Assembly (NCBI GenBank): GCA_021771035.1
Contig: JAETPU010000005.1
Location: 1-64,000 of the forward strand
Direction of reading: 5' to 3'
Origin: Marvinbryantia formatexigens
Lineage (GTDB): Bacteria; Bacillota; Clostridia; Oscillospirales; Ruminococcaceae
DNA length: 64,000 bases
Both the position numbers and the translations under genes were made by a program. The notes under the pieces are model-generated. The model was not told the DNA's origin. It did not search any database and worked only from the letters and a program-made list of their open reading frames with translations. Shown one piece after another: positions 46,579 to 55,161 of the stretch (position 1 is the first letter of the stretch; each line of letters opens with the position of its first letter).

Positions 46579-46893
46579 GTGTGCCTGAACGGCCCGCCTC
46601 CTGTCCTGCCGGTGGGAGGAAAACGCTTTGCCAAAGGCAACATCATGAGCCATATTGGCTTTTATGCCCGGTTGTGTGCAGAGCAAATGCAGCCTGTTTA
46701 CCGACGGTTTTTCTGTGCTGCTTTTGCTGTTTTCGGTGCCTTTTGAGGGATTCAGCCGGGAAGGGGCCTCTTTAGGGCCTGCTTGGGCCCCGGCGGTACC
46801 GGCAAAAGCGGCTGGAGAGTGAAAAGCCCTCGGCCTTTACAGACTGCATGAGGGATGGCGAGAGCTGACTGATGTGAAATGGAGGGGGATTCC
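46579..46893. other. Gene-free stretch before the nucleotidyltransferase gene
   Basis: About 315 nt; no supported gene and no convincing promoter found by eye. Confidence 0.35.
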
Positions 46894-47766
46894 ATGAGAA
46901 GTGAACAGGAGATGTTCCGGCTGATTTTGCAGTTTGCCCGGGAGCGAGAGGAAATCCGGGCTGTGATACTCAATGGCTCCAGGGCCAACCCCGCAGTCCC
47001 CAGGGACTGCTTCCAGGATTTTGATGTGGTGTATGGAGTGAAGAGCACCCAGCCCTTTATACAGAACAAGAGCTGGATTTCTCACTTTGGTACTATCGCA
47101 GTGATGCAGGAGCCGGACTGTTCGGCGCTCTTTGAGGATGGAAATCCACCGGAGTGCAGCTATGGCTACCTGATGCAGTTTGAGGACGGAAACCGGATTG
47201 ACTGTATCTTTCAGCGCCTGGATTGGGCACAGAATCATTACGGCCAGGATCCCCTGACCGTCCTGCTGCTGGATAAGGACGGGCTGTTTGCGCCGCCTGC
47301 AGCCCCCAATGATCGGGATTACTGGGTGAAGCGACCCGCAGCAAAGGAATTTGCAGACTGCTGCAACGAATTCTGGTGGGTTGCCACCTATGTGGCCAAG
47401 GGGCTGTGGCGGCAGGAGCTGCTGTTCTCGCTGGAGCACCTGAACGCCTACGTCCGTCCCATGCTCCACATGATGCTCTCCTGGGAAGCTGGAGTGCGCA
47501 CGGGATTTACCATGAGCGTGGGCAAATGTGAAAAATATCTTCCCGCGCTGCTGCCCCGGGAGCACGCTGGGCTGCTGCTGAAAACCTACCCCGCGGCGGA
47601 CAGCCACTGTATCTGGGAGGCATTGTTTGCGATGGCGGAGCTGTTTCACCAGTCCGCTGTCTTTGTTGCCGGCGCTATGGGGCTTTGTTACGACCAGGCC
47701 CAGGAGGACGGCTCCCTTGGGCATATCAGGCGGGTTTATGCCGCGTCTCCGGGACGGCCCCTCTAA
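46894..47766 (+). CDS. Aminoglycoside 6-adenylyltransferase-like protein (ANT(6)/AadK family)
   Basis: Nucleotidyltransferase, 290 residues. The N-terminal catalytic motif reads LNGSRANP followed by DCFQDFDVVY, giving Asp42 and Asp44 as metal ligands. The C-terminal helical domain has EFWWVATYVAKGLWRQELLFSLEHLNAYVRPMLHMMLSW, typical of ANT(6) enzymes that adenylate streptomycin. Chromosomal AadK-like homologues occur in many Firmicutes and do not always confer resistance, so the phenotype is uncertain. Start chosen at 46894 because GGAGGGGG lies just upstream; an ATG at 46879 overlaps that site. Composition matches the chromosome, which argues against recent transfer. Confidence 0.87.
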   Translation: MRSEQEMFRLILQFAREREEIRAVILNGSRANPAVPRDCFQDFDVVYGVKSTQPFIQNKSWISHFGTIAVMQEPDCSALFEDGNPPECSYGYLMQFEDGNRIDCIFQRLDWAQNHYGQDPLTVLLLDKDGLFAPPAAPNDRDYWVKRPAAKEFADCCNEFWWVATYVAKGLWRQELLFSLEHLNAYVRPMLHMMLSWEAGVRTGFTMSVGKCEKYLPALLPREHAGLLLKTYPAADSHCIWEALFAMAELFHQSAVFVAGAMGLCYDQAQEDGSLGHIRRVYAASPGRPL

Positions 47767-48130
47767 GAAATTTTACTTCCACACAGGGGACAGAAGTCTT
47801 TTGGTGCGGCTGCGCGGTTGGAACCGCAGCTCGGAAAGGGGCCTGAAATAGGGAATTTATATTACTATTTGTCATATTTTGAGATTTAATACGAATTTTG
47901 ACAGTGCTTTATCCGGAGGAATGGTTTGAAAAACCGCCCATTGCGTAGAATCAGAACCTCAGATAGGGTATCAATGGCTGAATGGGCAGAGTAAGCTGGA
48001 AAATCAATACAATTAGTATAGATTTCGATATAAAATACGAAAAATGAGGAATTGTGCCGATAAGAGGCGATGGGGCGCATCATTTGGTGAGGCTCCGTTT
48101 CAGGCTTCCTCTGTCCTTTTTTTCAAAAAT
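47767..48130. other. Gene-free stretch before the repeat array
   Basis: About 360 nt, AT-rich from about 47850. No supported gene. Confidence 0.4.
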
Positions 48131-48495
48131 ATGATACAATATTCGCACAGGGTGCGAATATCTGGGAGTTTCGCTCACCGGCCCGAAGGCATGGCCGGTG
48201 TTTGGCAGAGCCAAACCGCAAAACGTCCCGGTTGGTTTAGGCCTTATTGTGATACAATATTCGCACAGGGTGTGAATATCTGGGAGTTTCGCTTGCCGGT
48301 CAAACAGCGCGACCGGCATTCAGCTTACGCTGAACCGCAAAACGTCCCGGTTGGTTCAGGCCTTATTGTGATACAATATTCGCACAGGGTGCGAATATCT
48401 GGGAGTTTCGCTTGCCGTTCAAACGGCGACCGGCATTCAGCTTACGCTGAACCGCAAAACGTCCCGGTTGGTTCAGACTTTATGGTGCAATATTC
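48131..48495 (+). repeat. Three-unit tandem array of the hairpin repeat
   Basis: TACAAT boxes at 48135, 48253 and 48372 give periods of 118 and 119 bp. Each unit has TGATACAAT, a head hairpin (ATTCGCAC-AGG-GTGCGAAT; the middle unit has GTGTGAAT on the right), GGGAGTTTCGC, a second stem (CACCGGCC / GGCCGGTG in unit 1, TGCCGGTC / GACCGGCA in unit 2, imperfect in unit 3), ACCGCAAAACGTCCCGGTTGGTT, then CAGGCCTTATTGTGATACAAT of the next unit. The units abut without spacers. Confidence 0.92.
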
Positions 48496-48872
48496 ACGTA
48501 AGACGGGCATCTGCAATCATCTTCCACAGTGCAATCATCGAAGATGATTGGGGGAGTTTCGCCTGCCGCCCAGGCGCGGCCATCCCGGTGCCTTCGGCAT
48601 TTTATGGTCGTATCAGCATTCTGCTTGATGCGAGGTCTGCGCACCGGCTGCCATGCCCGGCCGGTACAAAATCCCAATTTTCAGATGCACCTGTACACAG
48701 TGCCGGCTAAAAATCAGCTGACCGGCGGCTGTGGGGAAGCAAATACCATCCGTCAAGGGCCGAAAAGCGCGGGTTCTGCCCGAGTGTGATTCCTGTTTTC
48801 TATCTGATTTTGCCTGCCTGCCAAAGTCCGGCGGGGAATTGATAAATTGAAGCGAAAAGGAGCGAATTATCC
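48496..48872 (+). repeat. Degenerate repeat tail and spacer before fabV
   Basis: Contains a CAATCATC-GAA-GATGATTG hairpin (48531-48549) followed by GGGGGAGTTTCGCCTGCC, the alternate head type of the hairpin repeat also seen at 20220-20360 and near 61209. Beyond 48620 no repeat or gene is recognisable; no clear fabV promoter seen. Confidence 0.6.
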
Positions 48873-50054
48873 ATGATCGTTGAGCCTAAAGTACGCGGTT
48901 TTATCTGTACCACAGCGCATCCGGCAGGCTGCCGGGAAAATGTCCGCCAGCAAATTGCCTATGTGAAATCCCAGCCCGGGACACAGGGCCCCTCCCGGGT
49001 GCTGGTTTTGGGGAGTTCCACGGGTTATGGCCTTTCCTCAAGGATTGCTGCGGCCTTTGGCTGTGGGGCCGCCACATTGGGGGTCATGTATGAAAAGCCC
49101 TCGGTGAAAAACCGCACGGCCTCCGCCGGCTGGTACAACACCGCGGCGTTTGAGCAGTTTGCACAGGAAGCGGGCCTGTATGCCAAGACCATCAATGGCG
49201 ACGCCTTCTCCCGGGAAATCAAGGAGCAGGTCATCGAGACAATCCGGAGGGATTGGGGGACGGTGGACTGCGTCATCTACAGCCTGGCGGCTCCCCGCCG
49301 GACGGCGCCGGACGGCGTCACCTACAATTCGGTGCTTAAGACCACCGGCAGCGATTACACCAATAAAACCATCGATCTCAAGACACGCACAGTCTTCCAG
49401 GTCACCATCGGCCCTGCCACCCAGCAGGAGATTGACGATACGGTGCGGGTCATGGGCGGCGAGGACTGGATGGACTGGATGAAGGCCCTGAGCGATGCGG
49501 GCGTATTGGCCCAGAAGGTCATCACCTGCGCCTATTCCTACCTGGGCCCCCAGCTGACCCATCCTGTTTATCTCAACGGCTCCATTGGAATGGCCAAACG
49601 CCATCTGCACCGGACCGCCCAGGAGATTACCCAGGCCTTTCCCCAGGTGAGCGCCTATATCTCTGTCAATAAGGCGCTGGTAACCCAGTCCAGCGCGGCT
49701 ATCCCCATTGTGCCGCTGTATATTTCGATTTTGTACCGGGTTATGAAGGAGAAGAATCTCCATGAGGGCTGTATCCAGCAGATGTACCGCCTGTTCCATG
49801 ACCGGCTGTTCGCCGAGCCTGTGCCTGTGGATGGGGAGGGAAGAATCCGCCTGGATGACTGGGAGATGCGTGAGGATGTACAGGTAGAGGTCGCCGGAAT
49901 TTGGGAGACCATCTCCACTCAGACAGTGCAGGATGCCGCGGATATCGACGGCTATTGGGAGGATTTTTACCAGATGTTCGGTTTTTCCGTGCCCGGGGTG
50001 GATTATTCCGCCCAGGTGGATCCGGTGGTCCCGGTGCCCAGCATTGAGGAATAG
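48873..50054 (+). CDS. fabV: trans-2-enoyl-CoA / enoyl-ACP reductase FabV (TER family)
   Basis: NAD(P)H-dependent reductase of the short-chain dehydrogenase superfamily that reduces enoyl-ACP or enoyl-CoA (crotonyl-CoA to butyryl-CoA in fermenters). 393 residues. The N-terminal FabV signature is IVEPKVRGFICTTAHPAGC, the nucleotide loop is VLVLGSSTGYGLSSRIAAAFGCGA, and VIYSLAAPRRT lies near residue 140. The active-site Tyr/Lys block is YLGPQLTHPVYLNGSIGMAKRHLHRTA, which has the FabV-type long Tyr-x8-Lys spacing. AAAAGGAG precedes the ATG. It is monocistronic with a strong terminator. Whether it serves lipid synthesis or butyrate formation cannot be told from context. Confidence 0.94.
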   Translation: MIVEPKVRGFICTTAHPAGCRENVRQQIAYVKSQPGTQGPSRVLVLGSSTGYGLSSRIAAAFGCGAATLGVMYEKPSVKNRTASAGWYNTAAFEQFAQEAGLYAKTINGDAFSREIKEQVIETIRRDWGTVDCVIYSLAAPRRTAPDGVTYNSVLKTTGSDYTNKTIDLKTRTVFQVTIGPATQQEIDDTVRVMGGEDWMDWMKALSDAGVLAQKVITCAYSYLGPQLTHPVYLNGSIGMAKRHLHRTAQEITQAFPQVSAYISVNKALVTQSSAAIPIVPLYISILYRVMKEKNLHEGCIQQMYRLFHDRLFAEPVPVDGEGRIRLDDWEMREDVQVEVAGIWETISTQTVQDAADIDGYWEDFYQMFGFSVPGVDYSAQVDPVVPVPSIEE

Positions 50055-50077
50055 TCCCAGCGCCTTGATTGAATGAC

Positions 50078-50111
50078 AAAAAACGGAGTGCTTCGGCACT
50101 CCGTTTTTTTG
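50078..50111 (+). terminator. Rho-independent terminator after fabV
   Basis: AAAAAACGGAGTGC-TTCG-GCACTCCGTTTTTT, a 14-bp stem with a UUCG loop and T tract; works on either strand. Confidence 0.93.
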
Positions 50112-50365
50112 TAGCGTCGGCAGGCGGCCGTCGGGCTTCATGACGGGGACACAGCTTCCTGGAAGCGGTCCCCATATGAAATCAGTTCGTTCCGAAACGC
50201 CTGGAAGAAAGCGGGCCGCTGGCTGCTTGAGGATAGTCAGGAACATCCGCTGCTTTATCGCCAAACGCTCCCTTGGGCTGGTATGATTTCACCGCGGTGC
50301 GCACACAAAAATGATGGATGGCCCTGTTTTGGATGCAGAGAGAGAGGGACAGGGCGCCGCAGGCC
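50112..50365. other. Gene-free stretch
   Basis: About 250 nt between convergent fabV and the DUF2284 gene; nothing recognised. Confidence 0.35.
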
Positions 50366-50902
50366 TCAGAGCAAAATCATGGATACATAGGTGACGGTGC
50401 TGTTGGCTCCGCAATAGTGTAACCCACAGCTTTTGCATACGTCGCTCACCATCATGCCGTAGGCCTCCATGGGGGTAGTCAGCTGCTGGGGAAAACGGCA
50501 GGGGGCGTCGGGATAGGTGCAGCTCTCGCATCCGGGGCAGCCTCCGGCGCCCAGGGGAAGAATATCAATCCCCTGGGCCCGCAGCTCATCCACCGCCTGT
50601 CCAAAGAGCGCTTGGTGCTGTTTTTTTCCTTCTACCATACCCTCAAAGTCGAAGGAATCCTCCAGGCTGGTGACGGTGAGCATCACCAGAGCATGGGAAA
50701 ATTGTTCTACCCGCTTTTGGCATTCCTCAAGAGTACCGCATCCGGGTGGGCAGCACCAGCGTTTCCCATAGGAACCGTACCGGTTGGCGGAACACATCTG
50801 GCGTACCTCGGGTAAAAGCTGGATTTTTGAAGTCTCCAGGATACCCACCTCGTCAAAGCCCAGTTCCCTCATGCGCTGTACCTGCTGCTGTAGAGCTTCC
50901 AT
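50366..50902 (-). CDS. DUF2284 cysteine-rich metal-binding protein
   Basis: 178 residues with at least ten conserved-looking cysteines: MCSANRYGSYGKRWCCPPGCGTLEEC (about residues 33-58), GGCPGCESCTYPDAPC (about 115-130) and VCKSCGLHYCGAN (about 151-163). This is the DUF2284 pattern, thought to bind Fe-S or other metal centres; the reaction is unknown. It begins EALQQQVQRMRELGFDEVGILETSKI. AAAGGAGG precedes the minus-strand ATG at 50902 by about 10 nt; a longer frame to 51283 is unsupported. It stands alone behind the fakA terminator. Confidence 0.85.
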   Translation of the reverse strand: MEALQQQVQRMRELGFDEVGILETSKIQLLPEVRQMCSANRYGSYGKRWCCPPGCGTLEECQKRVEQFSHALVMLTVTSLEDSFDFEGMVEGKKQHQALFGQAVDELRAQGIDILPLGAGGCPGCESCTYPDAPCRFPQQLTTPMEAYGMMVSDVCKSCGLHYCGANSTVTYVSMILL

Positions 50903-51275
50903 TGCAATACTTCCTCCTTTTGATGCCGCTTGGCGGCTGAATTGTCCGGGGCGCCGCTCGATGTCGGTCCCAACCGGGAACCCGGGGGCTGTCATCCCAT
51001 CCGTGCAAAACTCAACTCCCTGCGCTGCGGCAGCCTTCAAACCGGCGATTTTTATGGTTCTCCTCTTTTTAGGCTCCTGTCCGGCCCATTGTTTCCCGGC
51101 TGAATTGGAGATACCGGTGGAAAACGGGGAACGCCTGCTGAAAGCCTTCGCTGAACGGCCCGTTTCAGGCCCCATCAAGACCGGCCGTGTATCCTGGTTC
51201 TGCGGCTGACGGTATTCTTGTGCAGGGCTCGGCCTGTGCCGTGTGACGGCAGGCCCGGCTTTCCTCAACGGGTTT
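50903..51275. other. Gene-free stretch upstream of the DUF2284 gene
   Basis: About 370 nt; no gene supported. It should hold the DUF2284 promoter on the minus strand, which I could not identify with confidence. Confidence 0.35.
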
Positions 51276-51321
51276 TCAGGCAAAAGAAAGGCGAAGACAA
51301 CTTTAAAAGATGTCTTCGCCT
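51276..51321 (-). terminator. Rho-independent terminator after fakA
   Basis: Minus strand: AGGCGAAGACA / TGTCTTCGCCT 11-bp stem (arms 51311-51321 and 51289-51299) followed by TTCTTTTG. Confidence 0.85.
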
Positions 51322-51372
51322 GAAACGAACGCCGCCCGGACAGAAGGGTTTCTAATCCGGCCGGTTGTTCGC

Positions 51373-53037
51373 CTACTCCACTGCGATGATATAGTAATAT
51401 ACCGGCTGTCCGCCGCTGAGCATGGTGAGCTCTACGTCTTCCGGGAGTTTTTCCCGCATCAGGCCCTCCAGCTCCTGGGCCTGCTCTTCGGTGATGTCCT
51501 CGCCATAGTAAACCGTCACAAAGGCGGAATCCTTATTCATCATGGAACGGGTCAGCTTGAGAGCCATCCGATTGAGATCCCGACCGGCATGGGTAAGCTT
51601 TCCGTTCTCCAGCGCGATAATTTCACCCTGCTCGATATGGCGCCCGTCAATTTCCGAATCCCTGGCGGCAAAGGTCAGGGAACCGGTGGACACGCCGTCC
51701 AGGGCCTTGGTCATGGCAAGCTGGTTCTGGGAAATGTCGGCGCTCTCATCAAAGGCGAGCATCGCGCAAACACCCTGGGGGATGGTTCGGCTGGGCACCA
51801 CGCACACCTTGCGGTCCGCCAGCTTCTGCACCTGCTCCGCCGCCATGATGATGTTTTTGTTGTTGGGCAGCACAAAGACGGTTTTCGCCGGTGTGGCCTG
51901 CACCGCTTCCAGAATATCCTCGGTGGAGGGGTTCATGGTCTGCCCTCCGCTGACAATGTTCTGTACGCCCAAATCCTTCAGCAGGTTCTCGATTCCCTGG
52001 CCTGCGGCAACCGCCACAAAGCCGTACTCCTGGGACTCATCCACGGGGGCATAGGGGAATTTCTCAGTCTTTTTCTGGGACTGCTGGGCCGCCTGGCTGG
52101 CTGCCTCATGCTGCTGGCGCATATTTTCTATTTTCATCTTGGTGAGCATTCCAAACTTGAGCCCTTCCTGCAGGGCATTGCCGGGGTTGTCGGTGTGCAC
52201 ATGGACCTTGATGATTTCGTCGTCGTCCACAACTACCACACAGTCGCCTATGGATTCCAGATAAGCCCGCAGCTTCAGCGGATCCGCAGAGGTATCGCTG
52301 CGCAGGACAATAAATTCCGTGCAGTAGGTAAAGGTAATTTCGCCCTCGTATTCCCCTGCGGCGTTCCGATCATTGTACAAGGGCTCCTGAGCCTGAGCCG
52401 GAGTGTCGGAAGGGGCAATGACAGCGCCGCCGCGCAGAACGGCAAGCATCCCCTCCAGAATGACCACAAAGCCGCGTCCGCCTGCGTCAACAACGCCGGC
52501 CTTTTTAAGAACCGGCAGCATCTCGGGAGTCTGTGCCAGAGCCTCCTGAGCCGCCGTATAGATCTCCTCAAAGGCTTCCAGGGCATCCGCGTCCGGATGC
52601 TGGATACAATAGTCCTGAGCGTGCTCCGCAGCCAGGCGCGCAACCGTGAGGATGGTGCCCTCGGTGGGTTTCATAACCGCTTTGTAGGCGGCCTGGACTC
52701 CTAGCTTCAAAGCGTTGGAAATCTCCTCCGAGCCCGCCTCTTTGTATCCGGCCAGCCCTTTGGCAAAGCCGCGGAACAACAGGGAAAGGATTACGCCGGA
52801 GTTTCCCCTGGCGCCCCGGAGCAGGGCGGAAGCCGCTGTCTGGGCAACCTCGCACACGGGCAAATCATCACTGCACCGCTCCAATTCCCGGGCCGCCGAG
52901 GCAATGGTCATGGACATATTGGTTCCCGTATCGCCGTCCGGAACCGGAAAGACGTTCAGAGCGTCGATCTCCTGCCGAAGATTTCCGATATGATTCGCGG
53001 CAGAGAGAAACGCGTCTCTGAGTTCTGAACCTTTCAT
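51373..53037 (-). CDS. fakA: Fatty acid kinase catalytic subunit FakA (DAK2/YloV family)
   Basis: Phosphorylates exogenous fatty acids presented by a FakB (DegV) binding protein. 554 residues: an N-terminal DhaL-type kinase domain with ALNVFPVPDGDTGTNMSMT (metal-binding aspartates) and LLRGARGNSGVILSLLFRGF, GTILTVARLAAEHA, then a middle domain and a C-terminal DegV-like half with FVLPNNKNIIMAAEQV. Start not certain: ATG 53037, or GTG at 53040 or 53052; AAGGGAG at about 53058-53052 best fits the first two. It follows the Asp23 gene 61 nt downstream, the conserved asp23-fakA pair. No degV/fakB gene is present here. Confidence 0.93.
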   Translation of the reverse strand: MKGSELRDAFLSAANHIGNLRQEIDALNVFPVPDGDTGTNMSMTIASAARELERCSDDLPVCEVAQTAASALLRGARGNSGVILSLLFRGFAKGLAGYKEAGSEEISNALKLGVQAAYKAVMKPTEGTILTVARLAAEHAQDYCIQHPDADALEAFEEIYTAAQEALAQTPEMLPVLKKAGVVDAGGRGFVVILEGMLAVLRGGAVIAPSDTPAQAQEPLYNDRNAAGEYEGEITFTYCTEFIVLRSDTSADPLKLRAYLESIGDCVVVVDDDEIIKVHVHTDNPGNALQEGLKFGMLTKMKIENMRQQHEAASQAAQQSQKKTEKFPYAPVDESQEYGFVAVAAGQGIENLLKDLGVQNIVSGGQTMNPSTEDILEAVQATPAKTVFVLPNNKNIIMAAEQVQKLADRKVCVVPSRTIPQGVCAMLAFDESADISQNQLAMTKALDGVSTGSLTFAARDSEIDGRHIEQGEIIALENGKLTHAGRDLNRMALKLTRSMMNKDSAFVTVYYGEDITEEQAQELEGLMREKLPEDVELTMLSGGQPVYYYIIAVE

Positions 53038-53098
53038 CACGATATTCTGCACTCCCTTATTTCATTGGGCCTTGAGGCGCCCAGCGGCGCCGCACTCC

Positions 53099-53452
53099 CT
53101 ATTCTGTTTTCATTCCATCCACAAAGACGTTGACCTTGGCCACTGCCAGGCCGGTGGCGTCCTCGATGGTATAGCGCACCTTGTTGACGATGCTTTTGAC
53201 AATGGCGGCGATATTGACCCCATAGGTCACCTCGATGTGCAGATCCACAACCAGCTTTCCGGCCGCATTGCGCACGCGCACGCCCTTATCCATGGCATCC
53301 TTTTTGCTCAAAACAGAACGGATCCCTTGCGCCGGGGAGGAAACCATCATCCCGGACACGCCGAAGCACTCGGAAGACACCTTTCCAATCAGGTTGACAA
53401 AGTACTCGTGGGAAATCTCCGTGACCCCCAGGTGATTTTCCAGTCTGATCAT
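53099..53452 (-). CDS. Asp23/Gls24 family envelope stress protein
   Basis: 117 residues. The Asp23 domain is shown by GVTEISHEYFVNLIGKVSSECFGVSGM at the N-terminus, KLVVDLHIEVTYGVNIAAIVKSIVNKVRYTIEDATGL in the centre and VAKVNVFVDGMKTE at the end. The short YloU type is a constant upstream partner of fakA/yloV in Firmicutes, as here. It is probably membrane-associated and tied to envelope homeostasis. AAGGAGG lies 10 nt before the minus-strand ATG. rpmB, which often sits next to this pair divergently, is absent. Confidence 0.92.
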   Translation of the reverse strand: MIRLENHLGVTEISHEYFVNLIGKVSSECFGVSGMMVSSPAQGIRSVLSKKDAMDKGVRVRNAAGKLVVDLHIEVTYGVNIAAIVKSIVNKVRYTIEDATGLAVAKVNVFVDGMKTE

Positions 53453-53752
53453 AAGCAGAGCCCCTCCTTAAACCAGGATTCTGCGCAAGAACCATTCGAA
53501 TGCCGCCTGATGGTACGGGCGGAATTCCGATAAATTCTTATCGCTGAATTCCATTCTTATTCTTGTTAGCTTCGCAGGGACAAGGCGCCTGGCTAAACCG
53601 GGGTTGCGCCGTCCAAAACCGCCGCCCTGCGAATAACTTTATTGTACCAATTTTTGCTGAGCAAATCAATGCCTGCGCCAAACATCGGCAAAAAACCATG
53701 GATTACCACGGGACTCGACCATGGGCGCCCTGCGGATGGGTTCCGGGGCTGT
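53453..53752. other. Gene-free stretch between mltG and the asp23 gene
   Basis: 300 nt; no ribosomal protein L28 gene or other gene is present. Small frames here lack features. Confidence 0.4.
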
Positions 53753-54679
53753 TCAGCGATACTGAACGCCGTACTCCTCCATAAGCTCCTCATGCTGGGC
53801 AAAGGTTTCGGAGTAGTGGTTTTCATTGTCGTTACCGAAGAAGAAAAACAGGTAATCGCTCTCGGCTGGGTTCTGAGCCGCCTGGATGGCCCGGATACCG
53901 GGGTTGCAGATGGGCCCGGCGGGCAGCCCCTTGCATTTGTAGGTGTTGAAGAGCGCCGCGTATTTGCTGGTATCGCCCAGAAGGCGGTTCCCGGTGATAA
54001 AGTTGTTCACATATTCCCGGGTAGGGTCGGATTCCAGGCGCATCCCCGCGTCCAGGCGGTTGTGGTATACAGAGGAAACAAGCCGCATATTCTCGGTGCT
54101 TCTGGCCTCCTGCTCGATGATGGACGCCAGAATCAGCGTCTCCTGGGAGGGCAGGCCGGATTTGGCCGCGTAGTTGTTGAGCATTTTGCGCAGTACGTCC
54201 TCGGGATCCTCTCCCTCATAGAACTCATAGGTATCCGGGAAGAGAAAGCCTTCCATCTTAAAGCACCGGTCCGAATCCGAGGGGACCTGGAAGGACTGGA
54301 CCTCATAGTTCTGGGCCGCTTCATAAAAATCCTGGGCGGAGCACACGCCGTACTGCTCCAGCCAGTTTGCAATCTGCATGAAGGTGCAGCCCTCCCGGAA
54401 GGTGATGGTCACAATTTCGGGAGAAGAGCTGGAGGAGCCGGAATCCGAACCGCTGGAGGATGTCCCGGAACTGGAAAAAGCGGTATCGGAGGTACTCTGC
54501 GAGCTGGAAGAATCCTCCGAAGAATCCTGGGAGGAGGACTGCGAAGATGAGGAGCCGGAGGAACTGAGGGAATCGGACGAGGCGCTGTCCGAACCCTGGC
54601 CGCCGTCCTTGCCGCAGCCCGCCAGGGCGAAAACAATCGTCAAACCGGATAAAACAAGAGCAAGCCAACGTTTTAACAT
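53753..54679 (-). CDS. mltG: Endolytic transglycosylase MltG family, lipoprotein form
   Basis: Cleaves nascent glycan strands near the membrane and so limits their length. 308 residues: lipoprotein signal (LVLSGLTIVFALAGCGK, lipid Cys at about residue 22), a Ser/Asp-rich low-complexity linker of about 60 residues (about 28-88), then the YceG/MltG domain with TFREGCTFMQIANWLEQYGV, EGFLFPDTYEFYEGEDPEDVLRKML, the catalytic glutamate in ASIIEQEARS, VYHNRLDAGMRLESDPT and GLPAGPICNPGIRAIQAA. The usual MltG has a transmembrane anchor and LysM-like subdomain; here a lipid anchor and a flexible serine linker replace them. AAAAGGAATAGG precedes the ATG. Confidence 0.88.
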   Translation of the reverse strand: MLKRWLALVLSGLTIVFALAGCGKDGGQGSDSASSDSLSSSGSSSSQSSSQDSSEDSSSSQSTSDTAFSSSGTSSSGSDSGSSSSSPEIVTITFREGCTFMQIANWLEQYGVCSAQDFYEAAQNYEVQSFQVPSDSDRCFKMEGFLFPDTYEFYEGEDPEDVLRKMLNNYAAKSGLPSQETLILASIIEQEARSTENMRLVSSVYHNRLDAGMRLESDPTREYVNNFITGNRLLGDTSKYAALFNTYKCKGLPAGPICNPGIRAIQAAQNPAESDYLFFFFGNDNENHYSETFAQHEELMEEYGVQYR

Positions 54680-55025
54680 GAGCGTTTCACCTATTCCTTT
54701 TTTGAATGAGCCGATGGATGCGTTCCCAAAGTCCTGGGAGTATATTCATAAAATCCTGGACTATGATAGTGTATTATACGGCATTTTAGGACGGGATGCA
54801 ACAAAAAACGGCCCGAAACACAGCTCTGCGGCTTCTGGAAAAGCGCAGAAAAACGGGGGGTTTGGGGGAAAGCTGCGTTCATACAACTGTCACAAAAACG
54901 GGGTAGAGTAACCCAGTGGGCGGCGATTCCCCTACCGGGATCCAAAATTAGGGTAATATGATGGAAGAATCAACCGCTTCTTGTGGAAAAAAGCAATTTT
55001 CTCTTTCTTTTTCTATGGTTTTCTG
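54680..55025. other. Divergent intergenic region between mltG and cdaR-type gene
   Basis: About 350 nt; should contain the mltG promoter on the minus strand. No gene supported. Confidence 0.4.
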
Positions 55026-55054
55026 TTGCAAAAGGGAACTCTTTTATGTAAAAT
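55026..55054 (+). promoter_or_regulatory. Promoter of the CdaR-family gene
   Basis: TTGCAA (55026-55031), 17-nt spacer, TAAAAT (55049-55054). Confidence 0.75.
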
Positions 55055-55161
55055 AAGAATAACTGGCATAATGGTGCCGGTGTGCTTTGTTTGAGGAAAC
55101 GCGGAAGCTGATTCCGCACAGAAGCCTACTGCTATATATAGAGTAAAGAAGGAGATACAGG

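Noticed and set aside
48131-48495. CRISPR array
   Set aside because: Units abut directly with no unique spacers, the 118-bp repeat is too long, and no cas genes are present.
48044-48547. 167-codon plus-strand frame across the tandem hairpin array
   Set aside because: The translation simply repeats with the DNA period and contains the hairpins; no ribosome site.
53453-53752. rpmB (L28) gene expected next to the asp23-fakA pair
   Set aside because: No L28-like sequence is present on either strand in the gap.
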